Source: Bacillus sp. FSL H8-0547
GTDB taxonomy: Bacteria; Bacillota; Bacilli; Bacillales; Bacillaceae
Reading direction: 5' to 3'
DNA length: 64,000 nt
NCBI GenBank assembly: GCA_038002745.1
Contig: JBBODD010000001.1
Span: forward strand, 124,001-188,000
This document shows positions 24,606 to 33,494 of the stretch, piece by piece. Position 1 is the stretch's first letter. Each line of letters begins with the position of its first letter. Below the pieces are notes generated by a model. It saw only the letters and a program-made list of their open reading frames with translations. It was not told where the DNA came from and did no database searches. The position numbers and the translations under genes were made by a program.

Positions 24606-25919
24606 TTCATTGTCAGGAACAAACATATGGACAGCAAGCCCGATGCCTGCAAGTATCATCAGAGAGCCAATGGCAATCCTGCTTGCAAGATCACCGTAAT
24701 CTGCAAGAACAAGTGTAATAGTTCCGTATAGAAGCGGCCCGGCAATGGATGACACCTTGCCGGAAAAGGCAAAAAGCCCAAAGAACTGTCCCCTCTTGTT
24801 TTCCGGCGTCAATTCTACAATAAATGTCCTTGAAGTGACCCACATAGCTCCAAGAGAAACTCCGAATAAACTTCCAGCAACCCAGAACATGGCTGCATTA
24901 ACAGCAAATGCAGCAAATGCCAGCGCTATGACCAGGATGATTCCAACATACATGATGCTTTTTTTCGTTCCTGCTGCCCTTGTTATATATCCAAAAAGAA
25001 AAGACCCGGCTATGCTTGCCACCGTTGAGACAAGGTACAGCAAAATAAATTCACCTGAAGAAAATCCAACAATAGCCTTTGAATAAACAGCCATCATCGC
25101 TACCGCTGTGGCGATGGCATCGTTTAAAAAGAAATAGGCAATCATGAATAAAAAAACGGCTTTATACGTTCTTACTTCCTTAAAGGTCCGGATAATTTCT
25201 CTGTAGCCATCCAAAAATCCCGTCTTTTCCGCTTTACCCGCAAAAGGCTTATCTTTTACAAAGAAAAAAAGCGGAAGTGAAAAGACCAGAAAAAGAAGGG
25301 CTGTCGGAATAAATGCCCTATGAAAGCCTGAATCTCCAATAAGCAGATAAACACTGAGGCCGACAAGGGTCCCGACATATCCTACGGCAACACCGAATCC
25401 TGATATTAGAGGAATCTGCTTTCCAGTGCCTAAATCAGAAATCATCGTATCATAAAAGATCAGGCTTGAATGGTAAAAGAATTTCGCCATGATAAAGAGC
25501 AAAATAACGTACACTAAACCGGCGGGGAGTCCAAACAGCGTATAAGAAAACTCTGTCATTCCAAAAACGCCCATAAGTATGGTGCACAGCACGGTTATTA
25601 AGGTAAAAGGAATAATATATGCTTTCTTTTTCCCCGATCTGTCAATTAATACGCCAAACAGCGGAGAAAACAGAACGAGCAGGAAGCTTGCTGCTGCATT
25701 GGCATAGGATATGAATGAACTTGCAATCTGATCCAGTCTTTCGTTTGCGCCAATTACTTCCTGCAGATAAAAAGGAAAGAAAATGGTAGTAATATTTGAT
25801 GAAAAGATAGTGTTCGCAAAATCATACAGCGCCCATGACAGAATGGGGAGCGACAGGTACAGTCTCCATGCCCTCTCCTTTTGAAGAGTCAACGTGTCAG
25901 GCTTTTCTAATTGTGCCAT
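24600..25919 (-). CDS. UMF1/Atg22-like MFS transporter
   Basis: Membrane protein of 439 residues with 12 helices. The start (LSWALYDFANTIFSSNITTIFFPFYLQ) is the signature of the UMF1 family (Atg22-like vacuole effluxers, amino-acid export in yeast). Later motifs are FYHSSLIFYDTMISDLG and MWVTSRTFIVELTPENKRGQFFG. The bacterial substrate is unknown. CGGAGGATGCTAA precedes the ATG. It begins the accessory block inserted between cheV and patA. Confidence 0.85.
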   Translation of the reverse strand: MAQLEKPDTLTLQKERAWRLYLSLPILSWALYDFANTIFSSNITTIFFPFYLQEVIGANERLDQIASSFISYANAAASFLLVLFSPLFGVLIDRSGKKKAYIIPFTLITVLCTILMGVFGMTEFSYTLFGLPAGLVYVILLFIMAKFFYHSSLIFYDTMISDLGTGKQIPLISGFGVAVGYVGTLVGLSVYLLIGDSGFHRAFIPTALLFLVFSLPLFFFVKDKPFAGKAEKTGFLDGYREIIRTFKEVRTYKAVFLFMIAYFFLNDAIATAVAMMAVYSKAIVGFSSGEFILLYLVSTVASIAGSFLFGYITRAAGTKKSIMYVGIILVIALAFAAFAVNAAMFWVAGSLFGVSLGAMWVTSRTFIVELTPENKRGQFFGLFAFSGKVSSIAGPLLYGTITLVLADYGDLASRIAIGSLMILAGIGLAVHMFVPDNEA

Positions 25920-26111
25920 TTAGCATCCTCCGTTTTCTTTTTGTATGGTTAACTTCTTTAAACAGAGAGCAGCCACCTGCCCGTTTACAAAAAATTAACG
26001 TGAACGAGCTCCTGTATGTTTAATAAGAGTCATGATAGTAAAGCCTCTCACAGAAAATGACAAATAAAGATAATGCACAAAGTCTTCCCTCTTGGTATAA
26101 TGCTATATGTG

Positions 26112-26130
26112 AATCGGCTGATGCCGGTTG
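26112..26130 (+). promoter_or_regulatory. Leader hairpin before the purine permease gene
   Basis: A TGGTATAAT extended -10 lies at 26094-26102. The short leader contains a hairpin AATCGGC-TGAT-GCCGGTT. It does not match the purine riboswitch that controls pbuG in B. subtilis. Confidence 0.35.
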
Positions 26131-26173
26131 AACGGGTTGGGTCGAGGGTTACTTTTTAAGGAAGGGTTAAAAA

Positions 26174-27457
26174 TTGCATAAGTACTTTCAGCTTGAGCAA
26201 CATGACACGACAGTCAGAAAAGAGCTGCTCGCAGGAATGATTTCCTTTTTTACGATTGTCTACATCGTAGCCGTAAACGGTGCGATCCTGGCTGACGCCG
26301 GCATTCCGATTGAAGCAGGCATTATCGCGACCATTCTTACATCTTTCATTGGCTGCGTACTGATGGGCTTTATTGGAAAAACACCGATTATTCTAGTTCC
26401 AGGGATGGGGGTGAATGCGTTATTCACCTACACAATTTGCGGTTCAATGGGACTCTCCTGGCAGGAAGGTCTTGCGGTCGTTTTTGTCTCAGGACTTCTT
26501 TTTGCACTTGTTGCATTCACGAAGCTCTCTGGCATCATCAGCGCTTCCATACCTGATTCGCTGAAAGAAGCGATTACGGTTGGAATTGGAATATTCCTCA
26601 CGTTTATCGGTCTGCAAAAAGGCGGTATTGTCACCGGAAGCGAGACGACTTTTGTCAAACTGGGTGATTTTACAGACCCCCATGTCTTCGTTACGCTGAT
26701 TACATTAGTGATCACGATTGTGCTCTTTGCCAGAAACATTCCGGGCAATTTCCTGATCAGCATACTTGCCGGTTCAGCAATCGCTGCAGGATTCGGCTTG
26801 ATTGACAGCTCTGAAAGTAGCGGATCCTCCTTTTCGGCAGCTTCGTATACTCAGGTTTTTGGCGCCATGTCATTTAATCAGGCAGCAGATCTTGCATTCT
26901 GGACGGCCACTTTCTCACTCACGATGGTCATTGTGTTTGAGAACATCGGCCTTGTTCATGGACACGTCAATATGATCAGCAGACAAGACAGGTACAGCAG
27001 TTCGCTCAGGGCAAACGCCATTTCTGCCATTACAGCGGGTTTATTTGGAACAAGTCCAACAGTAAGCACGGTCGAAACAGCTGCAGGCATTCAGGCAGGC
27101 GGACGCACAGGACTGACTGCCATAACAACAGGATTCCTTTTTTTAGGTTCACTGTTCTTTCTGCCATATCTTAAATTGATTCCAGACAGTGCAATTGCCC
27201 CTATTTTAATTTTAATCGGCGGGCTGATGATTCAGAATATCCAAAACATCGATCTGAAAGATTTTACGGAAAGCTTTCCGGCCTTTTTGATCATTGCACT
27301 CATTCCCCTTACCTACAGCATCGTAGACGGAATGGCCTTTGGATTCATTGCATATCCAATCTTAAAACTTGCCATGAAACGCACAAACGAAGTGGCGCTG
27401 CCGCTCTACATCATCGCGGCGCTGTTTTTGGCGAATTTTATTACACATAGTATCTAG
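26174..27457 (+). CDS. NCS2/AzgA-type purine permease
   Basis: Membrane protein of 427 residues, family of PbuG/PbuO (YtiP) guanine-hypoxanthine-adenine permeases. Signatures are TVRKELLAGMISFFTIVYIVAVN near the start, VPGMGVNALFTY, the half-helix GTSPTVSTVETAAGIQAGGRTGLTA near 295-320, and GMAFGFIAYPILK. It imports purine bases with protons. The start is TTG with AAGGAAGGG upstream. It stands alone. A 35-base piece of a repeat element lies immediately after its stop codon, before the terminator. Confidence 0.88.
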   Translation: MHKYFQLEQHDTTVRKELLAGMISFFTIVYIVAVNGAILADAGIPIEAGIIATILTSFIGCVLMGFIGKTPIILVPGMGVNALFTYTICGSMGLSWQEGLAVVFVSGLLFALVAFTKLSGIISASIPDSLKEAITVGIGIFLTFIGLQKGGIVTGSETTFVKLGDFTDPHVFVTLITLVITIVLFARNIPGNFLISILAGSAIAAGFGLIDSSESSGSSFSAASYTQVFGAMSFNQAADLAFWTATFSLTMVIVFENIGLVHGHVNMISRQDRYSSSLRANAISAITAGLFGTSPTVSTVETAAGIQAGGRTGLTAITTGFLFLGSLFFLPYLKLIPDSAIAPILILIGGLMIQNIQNIDLKDFTESFPAFLIIALIPLTYSIVDGMAFGFIAYPILKLAMKRTNEVALPLYIIAALFLANFITHSI

Positions 27458-27458
27458 A

Positions 27459-27493
27459 AAAGCGGAATCGCCCTGTTAGCTCCGGGAGTCCAA
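27459..27493 (+). repeat. Left-end fragment of the palindromic repeat element
   Basis: GAAAAGCGGAATCGCC followed by a match to TTAGCTCCG, nearly the same as the left end of the complete copy at 31489. The right half is missing; a terminator takes its place. Confidence 0.6.
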
Positions 27494-27529
27494 TATAAAA
27501 ACCCAGTTCAAGTTGAACTGGGTTTTTTA
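27494..27529. terminator. Bidirectional terminator after the purine permease
   Basis: AACCCAGTTCA-AGT-TGAACTGGGTT with a T-run on the plus strand and A-run upstream; it also ends the minus-strand DinB/31-aa operon. Confidence 0.9.
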
Positions 27530-27622
27530 CTGCTTCTTAATCATTCTTATCACAATATACAGGGCTGTAAACAAGAATATAGCACCGGCAACGGCGAGTG
27601 CCTGCATGAGAAAAGACATCAT
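27527..27622 (-). CDS. 31-residue single-helix membrane protein
   Basis: Starts MMSFLMQALAVAGAIFLF and ends RMIKKQ, one hydrophobic helix with a positive tail. Its ATG overlaps the stop codon of the DinB gene as ATGA, an arrangement typical of translational coupling, with AGGA four bases upstream, and its stop codon touches the shared terminator. No family was recognised. It is too short for usual gene calling. Confidence 0.6.
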   Translation of the reverse strand: MMSFLMQALAVAGAIFLFTALYIVIRMIKKQ

Positions 27623-28104
27623 GAAGTCCTGCTTTTCTCCATTTTTTTCAGAAATGCGTCAATCTGTGCTTTATGATGCAGGTCATGATGAATGAACTCT
27701 TCCATATAACCTGCAATGGTAAACGGATGATCTCCGATGCTGAATTTAAAATCAAATTCTTTTCCTGTAAAAGACCGGAATCCTTCAACAACGGCAGACC
27801 GAGATTGAGTGAACTCCTGAATAAGCGCCTTCTTCCCAATTCCGCTTTTCGCATACTCCGCTGCCCTGCTGTTGACTGCCTCAATATCAGGGAATGGATC
27901 TAAAACAGCGTTCATATGTATGTTCTGCAGTCTCTGCTCAAGGGTACACCTGTCCCATGAAATAAGATGTGAAATTATTTCAGCTATGGACCATTTTCCA
28001 TGATCAATCGGATGATGCCATAGCTCTTCGCTTGTAAACTCCAATGAGATGACCCAGTTTGTAAAGTCAGAATAATGCTGATTCATTTCATCTATTGTTT
28101 TCAT
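27619..28104 (-). CDS. DinB-family metal-binding protein
   Basis: Four-helix-bundle protein of 161 residues of the DinB/YfiT type. The three metal-ligand histidines fit HLISWD near residue 47 and HHDLHH near residue 142. Members include bacillithiol-dependent transferases and uncharacterised stress proteins. The start has a GGGGGAGA site. It overlaps a 31-residue membrane ORF downstream and lies 58 bases after a histidine kinase gene of the same polarity. Confidence 0.82.
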   Translation of the reverse strand: MKTIDEMNQHYSDFTNWVISLEFTSEELWHHPIDHGKWSIAEIISHLISWDRCTLEQRLQNIHMNAVLDPFPDIEAVNSRAAEYAKSGIGKKALIQEFTQSRSAVVEGFRSFTGKEFDFKFSIGDHPFTIAGYMEEFIHHDLHHKAQIDAFLKKMEKSRTS

Positions 28105-28161
28105 CAGTCTCCCCCTTTTCCGTTATACATTCTCTCCGAACGTACGTTTCTCCTTCTTCTG

Positions 28162-29421
28162 TCAGTGATTCATTTCCTGAAATAATTGAAGGCTAATGAT
28201 TACACAGGTGCCCTTTCCAAGCTCACTTTGGTATTCGACTGTGCCGCCCATTTCCCGAATCAGCCTGTTTGTGATCATCGATCCAAGACCGGTGCCTTTT
28301 GATTTTGTGGTATAGAACGGCAAACCGAGATTTTTTCTTACTTCCTCAGTCATTCCTTTTCCGTTATCGCTGATGGCAATGCTGATGGTGCCGTCTGCAT
28401 CATTCGTTATTTTGGTTATTTCTACTTCTCCGCTGTCTTCAATGGATTCAATTGCATTTTTAATCACATTCATCAAAGACTGCTTAAAGAGATGGATGTC
28501 CCCATATACTTCATTTCTCCCGTCAGATTCGAAAGACAGGCTGACATTGGAATAATACCCGAGCGGTTTCAGCAGCTCTATGCTGTCTACAAGCACATCA
28601 TCAATATCAATCTTCGTCATCTCACGATTTCCGGGCTTTGACAGCAGCAGATAATCTGTAATAATTTTGTTTGTCCGGTCCAGTTCTTCCAAAATCAAAG
28701 GTGAAAACTTCTTCAGATTTTCATCACCTGTATTCTGCTGTATATATTGGATAAATCCTCTGACCGTTGTGATTGGATTGCGGATCTCATGGGCAATGGC
28801 GGCTGCCATTTGGCCAATTGTCGTAAGTTTATCCATATAAACCATTTCATCAAACTGCTTATTTGTTTTTATAAGGCTTTCAATAATATAAATCATCGAA
28901 ATACATGAAAAGTAAAAGGTCAGGAAATAGACAAAGTAAAAAGGAAGCCCCAGAAAATTCATCTTAGAGTAAATGATCAGGATATAGACAGCAAAATAAA
29001 CGGCAAAAATGATGCTTCCGGACATGTATTTATTGCTTGACTGAAGAAACGCCCTTCTGAACAGCAGTGCCATAACATAGGCAAAGACTGTAACAGCAAT
29101 CCCGATCAGATAGAACTCTCCGCCGATTAAAAATCTGGCAAAGCATGTTACAATAAGGACAATTCCACCTGATATAAAGCCGGAATACAGGGTAATAATC
29201 ATTACAACAACCATTCTCAAATCAAAGTTCGTGTCCCCGAGTGTTTCAATCGGGTAGGCCATGCAAAGAAGAGCGCCAAATGAGCTGATCAGCCCGTAAA
29301 TGATTTTCTGTTTTAATGCCGGCTTTTGCGTTGAATGAAACGGAAAAAACAGGTTTGCATTATAGGTTAGGGAAAATAGAATTGTAATATTAACCAATAG
29401 CGGTTTAATCATTTGCAGCAC
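28162..29421 (-). CDS. KinB-like sporulation-type sensor histidine kinase
   Basis: Protein of 419 residues. The N-terminal ~190 residues are a six-helix membrane sensor resembling the 5TMR-LYT/KinB type. The kinase core follows with the H-box AAAIAHEIRNPITTVRGF near residue 215, then the N, G1 (SDNGKGMTEE) and G2 (KGTGLGSMI) boxes of the ATPase. KinB-class kinases feed phosphate to Spo0F. No response regulator is adjacent. It is part of the block inserted between cheV and patA. LytS-like sensing is the alternative for the membrane domain. Confidence 0.85.
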   Translation of the reverse strand: MLQMIKPLLVNITILFSLTYNANLFFPFHSTQKPALKQKIIYGLISSFGALLCMAYPIETLGDTNFDLRMVVVMIITLYSGFISGGIVLIVTCFARFLIGGEFYLIGIAVTVFAYVMALLFRRAFLQSSNKYMSGSIIFAVYFAVYILIIYSKMNFLGLPFYFVYFLTFYFSCISMIYIIESLIKTNKQFDEMVYMDKLTTIGQMAAAIAHEIRNPITTVRGFIQYIQQNTGDENLKKFSPLILEELDRTNKIITDYLLLSKPGNREMTKIDIDDVLVDSIELLKPLGYYSNVSLSFESDGRNEVYGDIHLFKQSLMNVIKNAIESIEDSGEVEITKITNDADGTISIAISDNGKGMTEEVRKNLGLPFYTTKSKGTGLGSMITNRLIREMGGTVEYQSELGKGTCVIISLQLFQEMNH

Positions 29422-29640
29422 ACGTATTCCTCCATAAAGGAACTATTTTTTCAAACACTTTATTTTACAGGATAGAACAGAAAATAGATAGATGGTTCAT
29501 TTACATTCCCACCGATACCTTTCCCTTTTATCGAATTAGTGAACCTTCATGTAAAATCGTTGCTAAATGGTCAAACTAGACTATATAATCAAAGTAAGCT
29601 GATAAAGAAACACCAGCTTCGGTAAAGCGAGGTATGCTGT

Positions 29641-30198
29641 ATGTCAATGAAATTGGTCATACTTGGGCTCTTAATGGAACAGAATGCCCATCCCTATGAA
29701 ATGAAGCAGATTATGGAACAAAGACATATGGACCACTTTATGAAACTGCAGAAAGGCTCCCTGTATTATGCAGTTGAACAGCTTTACAAGAAAGAGCATA
29801 TTGAAATTGTTGATATTATTAAAGATACGAACAGGCCTGATAAAACGATTTATTCGATTACCGAATCAGGGAAAAAGCTCTTTCACAAAATGATTCTGGA
29901 CGAACTGTCGAGCGACTCAAATCTGTATCACCCTCTTTTTACGGGCGTTGCTTTTACTCTCCACAGCAATCCTCAAGAAGTGGCAGAAGTTCTTGAAAAG
30001 AGAGTGGAGCTGACAAAAAAAAGAGTGGCAGAGCTTGAAGGAATTCTTGATTTATATAAGAGGCTTCCGAGAGCTGTTATTCACTTAATTAGGGGATCAA
30101 TCCTGCATGGAGAAGCAGAACTTGCCTGGTTAACGGATTTAATTAAAGATGCGCGTGCAGAAAAATTAAACATATTTGGTGGTGCTGATGAAGATTAG
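29641..30198 (+). CDS. PadR-family transcriptional regulator
   Basis: Protein of 185 residues. Residues 1-85 form the PadR winged helix (MKLVILGLLMEQNAHPYEMKQIM ... GSLYYAVEQLYKKEHIE), followed by a helical Vir_act_alpha_C-type dimerisation region. PadR regulators repress genes for phenolic acid or drug export; the target here may be itself and the overlapping acetyltransferase. GAGGTATGCTGT precedes the ATG at 29641. Confidence 0.88.
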   Translation: MSMKLVILGLLMEQNAHPYEMKQIMEQRHMDHFMKLQKGSLYYAVEQLYKKEHIEIVDIIKDTNRPDKTIYSITESGKKLFHKMILDELSSDSNLYHPLFTGVAFTLHSNPQEVAEVLEKRVELTKKRVAELEGILDLYKRLPRAVIHLIRGSILHGEAELAWLTDLIKDARAEKLNIFGGADED

Positions 30199-30652
30199 AT
30201 TATTTGAACAAAAAGATCTTGAATCTGTCATCAATTTATATATTGATACAGTCAATGAGATTAATGGCAGAGACTATTCACCTGATCATATCCATGCACT
30301 GGCTCCAAAAAGTCGGGATCATTATGAAAATTGGGGAGACCTGCTTTCAGTGAACACGACACTCCTTGCAGTAATAAATAAAAAAATAACAGGTTTTGGC
30401 ACACTGACGCATAACGGAGACATTCATTTTTTATATGCTCATAAAGACCATCAAAGGACGGGAACCGGATCTGCCCTTCTTGAGGCACTCGAGAAGACGG
30501 CAAGAGATTTGGGCCACAAAAAGGTCACTCTCAATACGGGAATTACAGCCCGGCCCTTTTTCTTGAAAAGGGGCTACTCCGTTTTAACTGAACACTACGT
30601 ATCTATTGATCCCATGCTTTTCATTCAGTACAAAATGAAAAAATACCTTTAA
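30188..30652 (+). CDS. GNAT N-acetyltransferase
   Basis: Protein of 154 residues with the acetyl-CoA-binding motif A (FLYAHKDHQRTGTGSALLEALEK). The C-terminal segment (NTGITARPFFLKRGYSV) is typical of the YafP/ElaA-like branch that acetylates small molecules or peptides. Its ATG overlaps the last 11 bases of the padR gene, so the two are translationally coupled and the regulator probably controls it. Confidence 0.85.
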   Translation: MKIRLFEQKDLESVINLYIDTVNEINGRDYSPDHIHALAPKSRDHYENWGDLLSVNTTLLAVINKKITGFGTLTHNGDIHFLYAHKDHQRTGTGSALLEALEKTARDLGHKKVTLNTGITARPFFLKRGYSVLTEHYVSIDPMLFIQYKMKKYL

Positions 30653-30783
30653 ACCTCCTGTAAACGATTTCGATTTGGCGATTTTATGACATCTTCTTTT
30701 CAGCGGCAGATTTCATTCAAAAACATGGTAGAATTCTAAATGTGTTTTTTGAGTGATCTCTAGTAAAAGAAGGTGTTTTTTCG

Positions 30784-30981
30784 GTGGGAACCGTATTGCT
30801 GTTTCATGAAAATCAGGATATGACTGTTCTTGAGGATGTTCCTGAAGAAATATATGTGCAATTAAAAGAAAATGCCGGCTCAGAGTCGTGCAGCTGTAAA
30901 GTGAACGGCAGAACAATGATTCTTCCTCCCTTTCATTTCGCCGTCTGGCAGGAGCAGATGGATTGGGATTTCGGCTATTAA
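30784..30981 (+). CDS. Small protein of unknown function (65 aa)
   Basis: Begins at GTG with AAGAAGGTG seven bases upstream and ends before a strong terminator. It is acidic, with a CSCK pair near residue 36 and a hydrophobic C-terminus (TMILPPFHFAVWQEQMDWDFGY). No family recognised. The gene structure (ribosome site and terminator) supports expression. Confidence 0.55.
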   Translation: MGTVLLFHENQDMTVLEDVPEEIYVQLKENAGSESCSCKVNGRTMILPPFHFAVWQEQMDWDFGY

Positions 30982-30987
30982 TGTCCC

Positions 30988-31029
30988 GTACGCAAAAAGG
31001 AACACTCAAAGAAGTGTTCCTTTTTGCGT
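30988..31029. terminator. Bidirectional terminator
   Basis: GCAAAAAGGAACACT and AGTGTTCCTTTTTGC close a seven-base loop, downstream of the 65-residue gene. Confidence 0.9.
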
Positions 31030-31118
31030 GTTGCTGCACGCAGTCCGGTATTCCATTCACTCCCTTCCTCGTTGATGCATACTGTGTGTTGTAGGCTAAT
31101 GAGGAGAGGAATGTTTAT

Positions 31119-31484
31119 ATGTACAATCCATACGATCGTCAGGGATTTCCAGGTTTTCCGGGAGCAGGCTTTGGTCCTGGAGGAGGTATGCCGCCTGGTC
31201 CGCCGCCAGGGTTTGGAGGAGGAGGAACGCAGGCACCGACAGGACCGCCTCCAAGTCAGATCCCACAGCAAAGTCCATCACTATTTGCAGTAGACCCGGG
31301 AGCCATCAGCGGATGTCTTTTCCGGTTTACGTACGTTTGGCTTAACAATGGAAACAGCTTTTGGTTTTACCCGACATTTGTCGGCAGAACATCCGTCGCA
31401 GGGTACAGATGGAGACCGCGCCAATTCAGATGGGACTATTTCGGAATAGACACGCAGCGGATTGCTTCGTTTTCTTGCAGGTAG
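31119..31484 (+). CDS. Gly/Pro-rich protein with conserved C-terminal domain
   Basis: Protein of 121 residues. Residues 1-55 are low complexity (PPGPPPGFGGGG type). Residues 60-121 form a compact aromatic domain, GCLFRFTYVWLNNGNSFWFY then VGRTSVAGYRW and GIDTQRIASFSC, that is probably the functional unit. Such proteins are seen in Bacillus near spore and surface genes, but the role is unknown. GAGGAGAGGAATGTTTAT precedes the ATG. A palindromic repeat element begins four bases after its stop. Confidence 0.7.
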   Translation: MYNPYDRQGFPGFPGAGFGPGGGMPPGPPPGFGGGGTQAPTGPPPSQIPQQSPSLFAVDPGAISGCLFRFTYVWLNNGNSFWFYPTFVGRTSVAGYRWRPRQFRWDYFGIDTQRIASFSCR

Positions 31485-31488
31485 CCCT

Positions 31489-31607
31489 GAAAAGCGGAAG
31501 CGCCTTGCTTAGCTCCGAAGGACAGAAAAGGCTCCGCCGGAAAAAGCCGATTTTGCTTTTTTTGGCGGAGCCGTTCTGGCCGAGGAGTTAGGCGCTGGAG
31601 CTAGACA
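31489..31607. repeat. Palindromic intergenic repeat element (~119 bases)
   Basis: The ends are complementary (AGCGCCT at 31499 with AGGCGCT at 31590; TAGCTCC with GGAGTTA), and an inner perfect stem is GGCTCCGCC at 31530 with GGCGGAGCC at 31564. The whole can fold into one long hairpin. The ends (AAAAGCGGAAGCGCC / GGCGCTGGAGCTAGACA) resemble dispersed extragenic repeats known from several Bacillus genomes. A truncated copy is at 27459. Confidence 0.7.
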
Positions 31608-31710
31608 ATGTGCAGAGCGCAATGAACGAAATGACTTCTTAACTCCTAAGCATAGTAAAGAAATCACACGAAAAGCGGACGGCCAAACAGCACGTCCGCT
31701 TTTATTTTTA

Positions 31711-32274
31711 TTAATCTCCGATAATCCCTGTATTTTTCATTTCATCAAGCGGATGTTCGATTCTTAAGAACGCTCTGTCTACTGCCATTTTTGCTGAGTC
31801 CGCGTAGTGAATTTCCACGGTCCGGCGCTCGTCAAGATAGGCTCCTTCAAATGCGGCTTCCTTCAGTTTCGCCGCCCACCCTCCAGATGTTTCAATAACA
31901 ACGGCAGGCTTTTTATTCATATAGGCAGCAGACAGCTCTCCCAATGTTCCATTTCCTCCCCTGATCATAATTATCGCATCTGAGGAATGAACCAGCACGA
32001 GACTTCTGTAATCAAAGGATAAGCCCGTCGTAATCGGAACATCCAGGTAATCGTTGGCAACATGTGTCTCATCTCCTGCCAGAATCCCGATGACAAGACC
32101 TCCCGCTTCTTTTGCCCCTTTGGACGCAGCCTCCATCACTCCGCTTCCGCCGCCTGTCAGCAGGACGGCATTTCGCTTGGCAATTTCAGCTCCCACTTCT
32201 TCACTTATTGCCCGCACTTCTGCAGGGATCTCTCCCGATTGGCCAATAACAGCAATTCTTTTCAAACCTTCCAC
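31711..32274 (-). CDS. TIGR00725 / LOG-like Rossmann protein
   Basis: Protein of 187 residues with a SLOG-type Rossmann fold: IAVIGQSGEIPAEV at the start, LLTGGGSGVMEAASKGAKEAGG, and the phosphate loop GGNGTLGELSAAY. It is related to the lysine-decarboxylase-like LOG proteins but belongs to the TIGR00725 group, of unknown substrate, possibly nucleotide-derived ligands. The start is a GTG at 32274; a TTG three codons in is the alternative. Stands alone. Confidence 0.8.
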   Translation of the reverse strand: MEGLKRIAVIGQSGEIPAEVRAISEEVGAEIAKRNAVLLTGGGSGVMEAASKGAKEAGGLVIGILAGDETHVANDYLDVPITTGLSFDYRSLVLVHSSDAIIMIRGGNGTLGELSAAYMNKKPAVVIETSGGWAAKLKEAAFEGAYLDERRTVEIHYADSAKMAVDRAFLRIEHPLDEMKNTGIIGD

Positions 32275-32367
32275 CGCCTCAGTCTTTTCCTTTATTATAC
32301 TATCATTTTCCTCTTCATTCTTTTAATTAAACGTAAAAAAACTGCCCGAAGGCAGCGTGTATTTGCG

Positions 32368-33339
32368 TTATAGCTTTGTTCCTTTATGATACCTGAACCA
32401 GCCCATTTTCGCGAAAAAGTAAATCATTCCCGCTGCAATCAGCACCATAATGCCCACAACAATAAAGTAATTGTATTTGCCGGCAAGCTCCGGCATGTAC
32501 TGGAAGTTCATCCCGTAAAGCCCAGCAATAAATGTGAGCGGAAGGAAGATGGACGAGATGACCGTCAATGTCATCATGACTCTGTTCATTCTGTCTGAAC
32601 TGATGGAAAGATAGCTGTCCCTGATATCTGCGCTCAGCTCTCTGTTCGCATCAATCATTTCAACAAGCTTCAGCAGGTGATCGTATATATCCTGAAAATA
32701 GATCTCATCTCTGATATAGGCTTTCAGACTGCTGGAACTTATCATCCTGTACAGCAGGTCCCGCATTGGAATAATTGTTCTTCTCAGCTTATACAAATCT
32801 GTGCGGATATCAAAAACACCTTCCATCAATTCGCTGATAGTCAGATCCTTTGTATTTTCCTCGATTTCATTCAGCAAATCCTCAAGCTTATAGACAGGAG
32901 GGAAATATTCATCTACCAGCTGATCCATCAGCTGGTGCATCAAAAGGGAAGGCCCCCCTTCCTTCAGACCTTCGTCCTTTTTCAGCTTAAACCAAATATT
33001 ATTCAAATCCCTGATCGGCTTTTTATGGAAAGTAACAGCGTAATTTCTCGCAATAAAGAGATCAAGCTCTTCGGCATCAAGTGTTTTTTGCTGGATGGCA
33101 TGCATGACAACAAACAGATAGGTATCATAAGTATCAATTTTCGGTCTCTGAACAAACTCCACACAGTCTTCAATAGCTAAAGGATGAAAGCGGAAAAATT
33201 TGCTCAGCAGTTTCGTTTCCTCTGCAGTAGGATCCTGAAAATCGACCCAATACCATTTAATTTCGGGTTTTCTCAGTTCTTTAAGGGGCAGGTCATAAAC
33301 AACCTCCCCGCTGGATTGAACGGCTAATGTACGTATCAT
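32368..33339 (-). CDS. CorA-type magnesium transporter
   Basis: Metal ion channel of 323 residues: an N-terminal soluble alpha/beta domain (1-230), then two C-terminal membrane helices with the selectivity motif GMNFQYMPEL between them. Homologous to B. subtilis YfjQ. Imports Mg2+ (or Co2+/Ni2+). The frame extends upstream by 23 codons, but AAAGATGTG before the ATG at 33339 and homology favour MIRTLAVQ. No magnesium riboswitch is visible in the short leader. Confidence 0.9.
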   Translation of the reverse strand: MIRTLAVQSSGEVVYDLPLKELRKPEIKWYWVDFQDPTAEETKLLSKFFRFHPLAIEDCVEFVQRPKIDTYDTYLFVVMHAIQQKTLDAEELDLFIARNYAVTFHKKPIRDLNNIWFKLKKDEGLKEGGPSLLMHQLMDQLVDEYFPPVYKLEDLLNEIEENTKDLTISELMEGVFDIRTDLYKLRRTIIPMRDLLYRMISSSSLKAYIRDEIYFQDIYDHLLKLVEMIDANRELSADIRDSYLSISSDRMNRVMMTLTVISSIFLPLTFIAGLYGMNFQYMPELAGKYNYFIVVGIMVLIAAGMIYFFAKMGWFRYHKGTKL

Positions 33340-33494
33340 TCTGTCACATCTTTCTTTGTAGGTAAATGTATTTTTGACCTTTACCCTTCTTAATATGTTG
33401 CTAAACACGCGCAGAATGGGTGAATTAGTCTGAATAATTGTGTATGATGGTAGAATAACACGTTATTTGATTACTTAGAAAAAGGATGAACATG

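Noticed and set aside
26094-26173. Purine riboswitch before the purine permease
   Set aside because: The leader is only about 70 bases and lacks the conserved loops and three-way junction.
28139-28148. AACGTACGTT palindrome upstream of dinB
   Set aside because: Ten bases only, no flanking structure; expected by chance.
33340-33485. Magnesium (M-box or ykoK) riboswitch before corA
   Set aside because: The spacer is shared with patA and too short; no conserved core seen.
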